Assembly (NCBI RefSeq): GCF_916715725.1 | Contig: NZ_CAKAPD010000006.1 | Span: 59,077-123,076, forward strand | DNA from: an uncultured Rothia sp. | GTDB lineage: Bacteria; Actinomycetota; Actinomycetes; Actinomycetales; Micrococcaceae | DNA length: 64,000 bases | Reading direction: 5' to 3' | Part shown: piece by piece, positions 7,801 through 16,163 of the stretch | Numbering within the stretch: position 1 is the stretch's first letter | Layout of the letters: each line of letters starts with the position of its first letter | Notes under the pieces: model-generated | Database searches by the model: none | Seen by the model: the letters and a program-made list of their open reading frames with translations, nothing else | What the model was told of the DNA's origin: nothing | Position numbers and translations under genes: made by a program

Positions 7801-9423
7801 CTAACGGGTCACCGGTACGCGCGGGGCAGACACGTCGTAGACGGCCACCTTCTGCGTCTGCGCCTCAGAGGAGTTCTCCTCCTGAGCACGCTTGGCAATA
7901 GCCTGGCGCAGGGAGAGAAGGACCTTAGCCTTCAACTCGCTCTCTTCAGCGGTTCCCCACTGCACCGTAGTATTATCCCTCAAGGTTAGAGTGATACTTG
8001 AGGTTGAGGTAGCGCTGGCTTCCTTAACCTGAGCTAGAAGTTCAGAGGGCATCGCCGAAAGCGCCGTAGAAATAGTGTGGAATTCAGCCGAAGTCTGCGG
8101 GTCATCACCGCTGAAACGCACCAGCGGCACCGAGGTATCGGGCTGAGTTGCCGACTCCAGCAGGCTCACACCATCACTATCAACAGTATGGTACGTATCG
8201 CCCTGCTTCACAACCGCAACCGCGGTACGCTCCTTCAGAGTCACCACCAGCTCATGCGGCGGGCGGCTCTCCACCTGCACGCTACGAATCACGTTATCCT
8301 GCCCGATCAGCTCACGCACCTTCTTCTCGTCGATGCGAGTGAGCGGAACACCGCGCAGGGGCTCCAGCTTCTGCTCCACCTGAGTAGTCTCCAGCAGGGA
8401 TGCGCCGCGCACCGTAATCTTCTGAGTCGCCAACAGGGGCGAGAAGAAGACCAGCACCACGTACAGCACCGCAATAATAGCCAGCGCCGAAGCGGTGTAC
8501 AGCAGCTTGCGGGCACGGGTCAGAGGCGCACGTTCCTTACGGGGGCGTTCCTCCGCACGCAGACCGTCCAGGCCCGGATCCTGACGCAGACGCTCACGCT
8601 GAGCCTGGCGGCTCGCGCGCTCACGCTCCTTCTCAATCTCCGCGGCACGCTGCTGCTCACGCTCGGCACGCCAACGACCGAAACGGCTCGTGGGGCGAGG
8701 CTCTTCAGCTGCCTTCTCCACCGCCTTATCAGTGCTCTTGGCGTCGGTCTTGTCCGCATTCTCAGCGGTAGAATCTTCACCAGAGCCGGCAGCATCAGAC
8801 TGGGTAGATGCCTTGGCGGAGGTGGACGCAGACTTCTTGTCGGCACCCTTATCGCTATCCTTGCCGGAACTCTTCTCAGCCTGAGAGGATACAGTCTTAG
8901 CGGATTCAGTCTTAGACGAAGAATCCTCAAACGCCTCAACATCAAACAGCTCGGGCGCATGCTCAACCTCAGAGACGGTGCGACCGGTCATCAGCGCCGA
9001 ACGCACCGAATCCTTCAGGAACTGCGCCGAAGAATGAACCGCCGCAGCGCTCTTGGAAGCCGAAGAATCAGCACCGTTCTGGGCGTGCGACTTATGCACC
9101 ACCGGCTTACGCGGGGCATGACGCACAGAGCTCGAAGACTGAGTAGCGGCAGACTGGGCAGAAGCCTCCGAGGATGCAGCCCCGGCAGGCTTCACAGCTT
9201 CCGCAGACTTCGCAGATTCCGCGGGCTTCACAGCCTCAGCAATTTCTGCGCTCTTTACAGCCTGCGTCTGCACGGGCTTAGCATGTACCGCCTCAGCCTG
9301 TGCCGCCTCAACCTGCGCATTCTCAGCTACCTGCTGGGCGCGAAAACGAGCACGCGAACGCGGAGCCTTCGGCGCGCGCGAGGAGGAATGCCCCTCCGAA
9401 GAGAGACCAGAACTCATCGGCAC
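7801..9423 (-). CDS. ftsQ: Divisome protein FtsQ with about 300-residue cytoplasmic extension
   Basis: 540 residues against about 230-320 usual for FtsQ. One membrane segment lies at about 304-328 (LLYTASALAIIAVLYVVLVF), followed by a POTRA domain (ATQKITVRGASLLETTQVEQ) and the FtsQ beta domain to the end. FtsQ bridges early and late divisome proteins through its extracytoplasmic part. Residues 1-300 are low-complexity Ala/Ser/Glu/Lys sequence with repeated AVKPAES-like phrases, ending in an Arg/Glu-rich stretch next to the membrane. The GTG start lies 4 bases after the murC stop with a GGAGG site overlapping the end of murC, so translation is probably coupled. Confidence 0.9.
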   Translation of the reverse strand: MPMSSGLSSEGHSSSRAPKAPRSRARFRAQQVAENAQVEAAQAEAVHAKPVQTQAVKSAEIAEAVKPAESAKSAEAVKPAGAASSEASAQSAATQSSSSVRHAPRKPVVHKSHAQNGADSSASKSAAAVHSSAQFLKDSVRSALMTGRTVSEVEHAPELFDVEAFEDSSSKTESAKTVSSQAEKSSGKDSDKGADKKSASTSAKASTQSDAAGSGEDSTAENADKTDAKSTDKAVEKAAEEPRPTSRFGRWRAEREQQRAAEIEKERERASRQAQRERLRQDPGLDGLRAEERPRKERAPLTRARKLLYTASALAIIAVLYVVLVFFSPLLATQKITVRGASLLETTQVEQKLEPLRGVPLTRIDEKKVRELIGQDNVIRSVQVESRPPHELVVTLKERTAVAVVKQGDTYHTVDSDGVSLLESATQPDTSVPLVRFSGDDPQTSAEFHTISTALSAMPSELLAQVKEASATSTSSITLTLRDNTTVQWGTAEESELKAKVLLSLRQAIAKRAQEENSSEAQTQKVAVYDVSAPRVPVTR

Positions 9424-9426
9424 AGC

Positions 9427-10926
9427 CTAAGCCTCCGACTTCTTCGACTCGCCGCCGTGACGGATTTCCAGGGACTCCAGCAGACGCGCACCCAAAGCGG
9501 TCACATCGCCAGCGCCAACGGTCATCACAATATCGCCGTCCTGAGCGCACGCCACAATATCCTCAATTGCACTCTCAGCGGTAGCGTAACGAACCTCAGA
9601 GAAACCAGCACCGGTAATCAGCTCACTGGTCACACCCTCAATCGGCAGCTCACGAGCCGGGTAAATATCCAGCACATGAGCACGATCAGACATCGACAGG
9701 GCCTGCGCAAACTCCTTCGCGAACTCGCGAGTACGCGAGAACAGGTGCGGCTGGAAAATCACGTACAGGTTATGGCCATCAGCCACGGTACGACCGGTCT
9801 GCAAAGCACGGAACACCTCGGTCGGGTGGTGCGCGTAGTCGTCAAAGACCTTCACGCCGGCAACCTCACCGCGCAGGGTGAAGCGGCGATCGGCACCCAC
9901 GAAATCAGCCAGCGCGCGAGCAATATCAGCAGCCTCGTAACCAGAAATCAGAGCCGAAGCAAAAGCCGCAGAAGCATTCAGCTGGTTGTGGATACCGGGC
10001 ACCTTCAGAGCAATATCCTGCTCACCCTCATAACGCACGCCACGGCATTCAAACGACCACGACAGGTGCGACGACGAGGAAGAACCAGCACTGGTAATCT
10101 CACTAATGCGCAAGTCAGCATCCGCCGACTCACCGTAAGTCACCACGGGCACACCCGCCGCACGAGAACGAGCCGCCAAAGCCGCCGCGCCCGCATCATC
10201 AGCACAGGTCACCACAACACCGTTGGGCGCCAGCGAACCCACAAAACGGTTGAACGCCTCAAAGACACGCTCATCCGTCTCATAGAAATCCAGGTGGTCC
10301 GGCTCAACATTCGTCACCACAGCAATAGCCGGGCGGTAACGCACAAACGAGCCGTCCGACTCATCAGCCTCAGCCACAAAAATCGACTCCGGGCCCTGAG
10401 CACCCAGGTGAGCGTTCGTGCCGCGACCAGCAATCACAGTACCCACCGCAAACGACGGGTCAGCACCCAGCTGATCAAACATCACAGAAATCATGGAGCT
10501 AGTCGTGCTCTTACCGTGAGTACCGGCAACAGCAACCACCTGAGACTCACCCATCACAGCGGCAAGCGCCTCAGAACGGTGCAGCACACGCAGACCCTGC
10601 GCACGAGCGGCAACAAGCTCCGGGTTATCCTCACGAATCGCAGTAGAAATCACCACGGTATCAACGTCCACAATGTTCTCAGCCTGCTGAGGAACACCCA
10701 CACGAGCACCCGCAGCACGCAAAGACTCAACAGTAGCCGACTCGGCACGGTCAGAACCGCTCACCGTCACACCAGCCTGCAGCATCAGAGCGGCAATAGC
10801 GCTCATACCCGCGCCACCAATACCGATGAAGTGCACACGGCCCAACTCGCTCATCTTCGCACGCTCAGGGAACGGCGGGTTCAGCGGTGCCGGCAACACC
10901 ATCTCAAGATTCATCAATTCAGTCAT
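9427..10926 (-). CDS. murC: UDP-N-acetylmuramate--L-alanine ligase
   Basis: 499 residues. The Rossmann-like UDP-binding N-terminus reads VHFIGIGGAGMSAIA (about 31-45); the ATP loop GTHGKSTTSSM is at 135-145; HHPTE and the C-terminal ligase domain follow. It adds the first amino acid (L-Ala) to UDP-MurNAc in the cytoplasm. Its ATG overlaps the murG stop by one base (TAATG), indicating translational coupling. An alternative internal start at 10854 would remove a 24-residue Pro-rich leader, but the coupled start is preferred. Confidence 0.96.
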   Translation of the reverse strand: MTELMNLEMVLPAPLNPPFPERAKMSELGRVHFIGIGGAGMSAIAALMLQAGVTVSGSDRAESATVESLRAAGARVGVPQQAENIVDVDTVVISTAIREDNPELVAARAQGLRVLHRSEALAAVMGESQVVAVAGTHGKSTTSSMISVMFDQLGADPSFAVGTVIAGRGTNAHLGAQGPESIFVAEADESDGSFVRYRPAIAVVTNVEPDHLDFYETDERVFEAFNRFVGSLAPNGVVVTCADDAGAAALAARSRAAGVPVVTYGESADADLRISEITSAGSSSSSHLSWSFECRGVRYEGEQDIALKVPGIHNQLNASAAFASALISGYEAADIARALADFVGADRRFTLRGEVAGVKVFDDYAHHPTEVFRALQTGRTVADGHNLYVIFQPHLFSRTREFAKEFAQALSMSDRAHVLDIYPARELPIEGVTSELITGAGFSEVRYATAESAIEDIVACAQDGDIVMTVGAGDVTALGARLLESLEIRHGGESKKSEA

Positions 10927-12026
10927 TACTTCTCAGCTGCCTTCAATACTGCTTCAGCCATAACGCGCGCCGCGTCACGGATACCAAGTTCATACGCCGC
11001 AGCGCCCATGCGCTCCAGCTCCTCCGGGTTCGCCATAAGAGCCGGAATCTCACGGGCAAACCACTCACCGGTGACTTCTGCATCCTTCACCAGCAGAGCC
11101 GCAGACGCCTCCACCAGAGAACGAGCATTCAGAGCCTGCTCACCATTACCAATGGGAAGCGGCACAAAAATCGCGGGAACACCCACCGCAGCAACCTCGC
11201 TCACGGTCGCCGCACCCGAACGCACCAGTAGAAGATCAGCGGCAGCATACACATCCTGCATGCCGTTGCTAAACTCAATCTGACGGTAATTCGGGGCGCT
11301 CAACAGCTCACCGTTCTCATCCAGAACAGCCTTACCCTTACCGGTAATGTGCAGAATCTGGAAATCCCACTCCTCAAAGTGGTCACGGCACGCCGCCACC
11401 GCATTATTCAGGCTCAATGCACCCAGCGAACCGCCGGTCACAATCACGGTCGGCTTCTGCGGGTCCAAGCCCAGGTTACGGCGAGCCTTCGAACGGTGCG
11501 CCTCACGGTTCAGGTAGGCAATCTCGTCCTTCATCGGCATGCCCACCAGGGTTGCGCGCGGGAACGGAGTATTAGGGAACGCCACACCGGTGAACTTCGC
11601 GAACGTACCACCCAGGCGGTTCGCCAAACCGGGCTTCGCGTTCGCCTCATGAATCACCACGGGAATCTTAGCGCTCAACGCCGACAGATACGCCGGCGGG
11701 CACACGTAGCCGCCCACACCAACAACCACATCCGCATCTGCTTCCTTGAGGATGCGGCGGGTCTTCGACAGACCACCAAAGAACTTAGCGGGGAAAGCCA
11801 AAGCGTCACGGTTAATGCTACGAGGGAACGCCGCGCGAGGAATAAACTCAATATCGAAACCAGCTGCCGGAACCAGCTCGGCTTCCATCTTGTCCGCAGT
11901 GCCCAGCATCAGAATCTTAGCGTTCGGCTCAAGATCACGAACCGCACGCGCAATCGCGAGCATCGGATTAATATGACCGGCGGTGCCACCACCGGCGAAG
12001 ACTATAGAGGGCGCCTTCTTCGTCAT
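10926..12026 (-). CDS. murG: Lipid II synthase MurG (UDP-GlcNAc transferase)
   Basis: 366 residues from the chosen start at 12026, which has a GGGAG site 8 bases upstream; the longer frame from 12044 adds six residues and lacks a site. The N-terminal loop GGGTAGHINPML binds the lipid carrier side, and the C-terminal domain has the UDP-GlcNAc site (VVTGGSLGALSLN, then LLLVRSGAATVSEVAAVGVP). It transfers GlcNAc to lipid I at the inner membrane face to make lipid II. It is the first gene after the hairpin that follows ftsW and is translationally coupled to murC. Confidence 0.96.
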   Translation of the reverse strand: MTKKAPSIVFAGGGTAGHINPMLAIARAVRDLEPNAKILMLGTADKMEAELVPAAGFDIEFIPRAAFPRSINRDALAFPAKFFGGLSKTRRILKEADADVVVGVGGYVCPPAYLSALSAKIPVVIHEANAKPGLANRLGGTFAKFTGVAFPNTPFPRATLVGMPMKDEIAYLNREAHRSKARRNLGLDPQKPTVIVTGGSLGALSLNNAVAACRDHFEEWDFQILHITGKGKAVLDENGELLSAPNYRQIEFSNGMQDVYAAADLLLVRSGAATVSEVAAVGVPAIFVPLPIGNGEQALNARSLVEASAALLVKDAEVTGEWFAREIPALMANPEELERMGAAAYELGIRDAARVMAEAVLKAAEK

Positions 12027-12087
12027 AGGTCTTTCTCCCAACACATCGGTACAGCATCATTTTACGCTATCGCACCTGTTCAATAGA

Positions 12088-12127
12088 GCGCCCCCGCCAT
12101 TGAGCTATGACTCAACGGCGAGGGCGT
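12088..12127 (-). terminator. Hairpin between ftsW and murG
   Basis: 17-bp imperfect stem (12088-12104 with 12111-12127; loop CTATGA), GC-rich at its base and flanked by TATCTCTTATT on the plus side and CTCTATTG on the minus side. It sits 62 bases upstream of murG and 111 bases past ftsW. It resembles a terminator without a strong T-tract; partial termination or RNA processing inside the cluster is possible. Confidence 0.5.
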
Positions 12128-12237
12128 TATCTCTTATTCAGCGCATATTCATCACCGGCGGAAGCGCAACCCACAGCCCCGCTCCCCCGAACGCCGGCTC
12201 TCACGATGCCAGCTACACGGGGTGGGTTCCGCTGGGT

Positions 12238-14427
12238 TTAGCCCTGCTTACGGGTGCCGCGCTGAGCCGAGTTCCGAGCCGCGCCCTGAGCCGGACGCTG
12301 CTGAGCGCCGTTCTTCGGAGCACCCTTTGCCTGAGTACCCTTTGCTTGGGTACCCTGTCGCGGCGCTGCCTGACGTTGCGCGCCCTGTCGAGGATTACCC
12401 TGTCGCTGGGCACGACGCTGACGGTCCTCAGGATGCAGCGGCTGCAGACCCGCAGGTAGTGAACCCGACGGACGGTGCTGCGCGGTACGAGGCTGAGCAG
12501 CACGAGGCTGCTGCACTCGCTTCTGAGTAGCGGGTTTCTGAGCAGCAGGTTTCTGAGCAGCAGGCTGCTGAGCGGTACGGGGCTGAGCAGTACGAGTCTG
12601 AGCAGGCTTACCCTGTGCCGCTCGAGTAGAGGCAGTACTCTTCTGGGCAACACGAACCTGCTGGCCGGTACGCGGCTGAGCGGGAGCTTTCTGCGGAGCT
12701 ACCTTCTTCGGTGCAGGCTTCTGCGGTGCAGGTTTCTGCGAGGCCTTCTGTTTCTGAGCTTCAGCCTTCTGCGAGGCCTTCTGCTCCGCCTTCACACGGG
12801 CAGCTTCCTCACGAGCCAGACGCGCCTCCTCGCGAGCACGACGAGCCTCTTCACGAGCCTGCGCCGCCTCACGGCGAGCCTGCTCCCGTTCCTGACGCTC
12901 CTGCTCCCGGGCCTGGCGTTCTTGCTCCTTCTGCTGCTCACGAGCCATACGAGCCAACTCACGCTGCTGATCCGGGGCAAACCCCAACCAGCGGCGCAAC
13001 GTGCTCTCCGGACCGAAAACAACCTTCAGAGGATTATGTTCCTTCAACAGGTGACCACCGGCAGCCTCACGAGCAGCCTCCTCCTGATTCAGAACAATCT
13101 GCAACGGCGTACGACGCTGCCAATCAGCATTCGCACGACGAACCTCACGCACACTCTGGGTCTCAATATTTGACGGTTCCGTCGCACCACGCAACGGAGT
13201 CTGCCGTGCAAACGCCAACAACAAACCCGCCGCAAACAACGACGACAACAGCGACGAACCACCGTACGAAACAAACGGCAGAGGCACACCAATCACCGGC
13301 AAAAGACGGGACACCATGCCCATATTGATAATCGCCTGAGAGGTCAACCAAATCATGATGCCGCCCGTCGCCAGACGCACCAGCGGATCAGTAGTGCGCA
13401 GCATAATACGCACCGCGCAATACACTAGGCCCACATACAGCAGCAGAACCGCCAGCGTACCCAGCAGACCCAGCTCCTCACCAATAATGGCGAAAATATA
13501 GTCGTTATGCGCCTCAGCCAGGTAGTTGTACTTCTGACGCGACTGACCCAGGCCAACGCCCAAGAAACCACCGGTCGCCAACGCCACCTCACCAGAATTC
13601 GCCTGGTCACAGTTAGCGTTCGTACACGAACCCCAAATACCGAAAATACGAGCCACACGGTTCGCGCTACTGAGCACACCCACCAGCGCCAGCACCGCAA
13701 ACGCGCCGCCAATCTTCAGCAACGAGCTACGAGAAGCACCCGCCAGCCACATCATGCCCACAAAAATGAAGCCATACACCATAGCGGTACCCATGTCACC
13801 ACCGAGCATAATCAGCAGGACCAGGGCGCCCACACCATAAATCGAGGGGAACAGCGTACGCCAAATACTGCGAGAAATATCGCCGTGGCGGCTGTACACC
13901 CACGCCAGCCACATAATAATCGCCAGCTTCGAAAACTCCGACGGCTGAATCTGTCCGACTCCGGGGAGCTTCAACCAGTTACGGTTACCGTTCACCTCAA
14001 CGCCAACGACCACCACAGCAAGCTGCATGACCAGCGCGGTGGCCAGCATCGCGTACACCACAAACTTCTTGTGATACACACCCACCGGGATACGTGTAAT
14101 ACCCACCATCGCGAGAACGCCCACGACCAAGAACATGATCTGAGACGAAACCTGCGAGAACGGCGACTGACCCTGCGAAATCATCGTGACGCTCGAAGCC
14201 GACAGCACCATAATGCAGCCAAAAATAGCCAAACCAAGGGTCGTCACCAGCAGCATCACCGGCACATCCCACAGGTCAGCCTTCAAACCACGACGGTACA
14301 GCCTACCGGCACGAGCACGGAACGGCGCAGAGAAATCCTCCAAACCGGCTCGCAAAGACGCCCAACGACCGCCCGCGGTCGAACGCGCCGAAGAAGCCGA
14401 ACGCTCCGAAGATGCGCTGGTACTCAC
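12238..14427 (-). CDS. ftsW: SEDS-family septal glycosyltransferase FtsW with long basic C-terminal tail
   Basis: Start is GTG at 14427 with AGGAGG 4 bases upstream; the open frame continues 41 codons further but that part has no site. 729 residues. The SEDS core with about ten membrane helices occupies roughly 45-410 and includes NGNRNWLKLPGVGQIQPSE, AEAHNDYIFAIIGEELG and the late VPLPFVSYGGSS block. FtsW polymerises lipid II at the septum with FtsI. Residues after about 413 form a 317-residue cytoplasmic tail: an Arg/Glu/Ala coiled-coil region (about 490-550), then Gln/Lys/Pro/Ala repeats of strongly positive charge (550-729). Usual FtsW length is 380-530. Confidence 0.94.
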   Translation of the reverse strand: MSTSASSERSASSARSTAGGRWASLRAGLEDFSAPFRARAGRLYRRGLKADLWDVPVMLLVTTLGLAIFGCIMVLSASSVTMISQGQSPFSQVSSQIMFLVVGVLAMVGITRIPVGVYHKKFVVYAMLATALVMQLAVVVVGVEVNGNRNWLKLPGVGQIQPSEFSKLAIIMWLAWVYSRHGDISRSIWRTLFPSIYGVGALVLLIMLGGDMGTAMVYGFIFVGMMWLAGASRSSLLKIGGAFAVLALVGVLSSANRVARIFGIWGSCTNANCDQANSGEVALATGGFLGVGLGQSRQKYNYLAEAHNDYIFAIIGEELGLLGTLAVLLLYVGLVYCAVRIMLRTTDPLVRLATGGIMIWLTSQAIINMGMVSRLLPVIGVPLPFVSYGGSSLLSSLFAAGLLLAFARQTPLRGATEPSNIETQSVREVRRANADWQRRTPLQIVLNQEEAAREAAGGHLLKEHNPLKVVFGPESTLRRWLGFAPDQQRELARMAREQQKEQERQAREQERQEREQARREAAQAREEARRAREEARLAREEAARVKAEQKASQKAEAQKQKASQKPAPQKPAPKKVAPQKAPAQPRTGQQVRVAQKSTASTRAAQGKPAQTRTAQPRTAQQPAAQKPAAQKPATQKRVQQPRAAQPRTAQHRPSGSLPAGLQPLHPEDRQRRAQRQGNPRQGAQRQAAPRQGTQAKGTQAKGAPKNGAQQRPAQGAARNSAQRGTRKQG

Positions 14428-14475
14428 ATGCCCTCCTATAGGCCTCAACTGCCACGGATCCGTCGTGGCGAATAC

Positions 14476-14518
14476 ACGAAAAAGGTTCAGGGGTGGGACA
14501 CCGTTACCATCCCACCCC
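14476..14518 (-). terminator. Terminator-like hairpin between murD and ftsW
   Basis: Perfect 9-bp stem (14490-14498 with 14510-14518, loop of 11 bases). On the minus strand the stem is followed after six bases by TTTTT (14484-14480). It lies 58 bases past the murD stop codon and 60 bases before the ftsW start, inside an otherwise co-directional cluster. Confidence 0.6.
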
Positions 14519-14576
14519 CGAGAAGAACCCGCAGAAAGCACCCCGGTCACCCGAGGAGCCCCCTGCAGGCAACGTC

Positions 14577-16163
14577 CTAAGAGTCAGCCAGCTGGGCGGC
14601 AACAGCGTTCGCAAACGCATCACCGCGCACCGCATAATTCTTGAACTGGTCCATCGACGCAGACGCGGGAGCCATCAGCACGGTATCACCCGGATGCGCC
14701 AGCTCAGCAGCCTTCGCAACGGCCGCGTTCATCACGGCGATGCCGTCCGAAGAATCAGCCACTGCGGCGGTCATATTGTAGGTCGGCACCTCCGGGGCGT
14801 GGTTAGCCAACGCCGACTTCAACGCCGCAGTATCAGTACCGATAATCAGCACAGCCTTCAGACGCTTAGCGTGAGCAGCAATCAGCTCATCGTACTCAAC
14901 GCCCTTCGACAGGCCACCAGCAATCCACACCAGCGAGGGGTAACCACTCATCGACGCATTCGCGGCGTGAGGATTCGTAGCCTTCGAATCGTTCACCCAC
15001 ATGATGTCGTTCGCGTAACCCACCAGCTGGTTGCGGTGCGCACCGGTCTTGAAGGAACGCAGGCCAGCGCCCACAGCCTTCGGGTCAATATCAGCCGCAC
15101 GGCACAGAGCCGCAGCCGCCAGAGCGTTCTCCACGGTGTGCTTCGCGGGCATCTTACCGGGTGCCGGAGCGAGGTCCTCCAGAACCGCCAGCTCGTACGC
15201 CTCGTTATAACGGTTCTTCAAGAAGGCGCGGTCCACCAGAATATCCTCAGCCAGGCCGAGCATCGACACAGCGGGCATCTCAGTGGAGCTGAAGCCAATC
15301 GCGCGAGCGCCCTCAATGACGTCCGCGTTCTCGACCATGCGCAGGGTGTCCACGTGGTCGGTGTTGAAGATGCAGGCAACCTGAGTGTGCTCATACACGC
15401 GAGCCTTATCTGCCTTGTAACGCTCGAACGAACCGTGCCAGTCCACGTGGTCCTCAGCAATGTTCAGAACCACCGAAGCGTACGGGGACATCGAATGGGT
15501 CCAGTGCAGCTGGAAGCTGGACAGCTCCACCGCGAAGAACTCATAGGGCTCATCGTCGGCAATGGCGTACACGATGGGCATGCCCACGTTGCCTACCTGA
15601 ATAGCCTTCTTGCCGGCAGCCTTCAGGATGGAATCGACCATACCCACGGTAGTGGTCTTACCATTCGTACCGGTCAGGCACAGCCACTTGGGGGTCGGCA
15701 GGCCACTACGCTCGTTCAAGCGCCATGCCAGCTCCACATCGCCCCAAATCTGGATGCGACGCTCATACGCATCCAGCATGACCGGGTGGTCGGGACGTAC
15801 GCCCGGGGAGGTCACCACAAGCTCGGGTTCCTGACCGTCCACCAGGGGCAGCGCACGCATGTGCTCGGGACCGAACAGACCCTCAACATTGCCGTACGCG
15901 TTCTTGTAAATCTCGATGCGCTCACGCTTCTCCGGGGTATCAGCCCCGTCGATGACGACGATCTTCGCACCCAGCTGTGCGAGCACGTCGGTCACAGCGT
16001 CGCCGCTGGTACCCATGCCCACCACGACCACACGCAGGTTAGCCCAGGGGGCACCCCAGTGAGTCAGTTCCGCGAGGCGCTCGTTCTCGTACACCGGGTT
16101 CACCGCAATAGCGGCGGCGTTCGCTTCAATGCGAGCAGCGTCCGGCTGTTCAATAGTTGACAT
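14577..16163 (-). CDS. murD: UDP-N-acetylmuramoylalanine--D-glutamate ligase
   Basis: 528 residues from the ATG at 16163, which overlaps the mraY stop by one base (TAATG); a start 11 codons upstream would lie inside mraY and is not preferred. The N-terminal UDP domain has VVVVGMGTSGDAV, the ATP loop is LTGTNGKTTTVGM, and the ligase C-domain carries WVNDSKATNPHAA. It adds D-Glu to UDP-MurNAc-L-Ala in the cytoplasm. It is slightly longer than the usual 440-500 residues because of an N-terminal leader and an insertion between the UDP-binding and central domains. Coupled to mraY, it is followed by a terminator-like hairpin. Confidence 0.95.
   Translation of the reverse strand: MSTIEQPDAARIEANAAAIAVNPVYENERLAELTHWGAPWANLRVVVVGMGTSGDAVTDVLAQLGAKIVVIDGADTPEKRERIEIYKNAYGNVEGLFGPEHMRALPLVDGQEPELVVTSPGVRPDHPVMLDAYERRIQIWGDVELAWRLNERSGLPTPKWLCLTGTNGKTTTVGMVDSILKAAGKKAIQVGNVGMPIVYAIADDEPYEFFAVELSSFQLHWTHSMSPYASVVLNIAEDHVDWHGSFERYKADKARVYEHTQVACIFNTDHVDTLRMVENADVIEGARAIGFSSTEMPAVSMLGLAEDILVDRAFLKNRYNEAYELAVLEDLAPAPGKMPAKHTVENALAAAALCRAADIDPKAVGAGLRSFKTGAHRNQLVGYANDIMWVNDSKATNPHAANASMSGYPSLVWIAGGLSKGVEYDELIAAHAKRLKAVLIIGTDTAALKSALANHAPEVPTYNMTAAVADSSDGIAVMNAAVAKAAELAHPGDTVLMAPASASMDQFKNYAVRGDAFANAVAAQLADS

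Noticed and set aside
8077..11283. 1068-codon plus-strand open frame across ftsQ, murC and part of murG
   Set aside because: It spans three real genes on the other strand, is Arg/Ser/His-rich without known motifs, and lacks a ribosome-binding site. It arises from scarcity of the codons that would give antisense stops.
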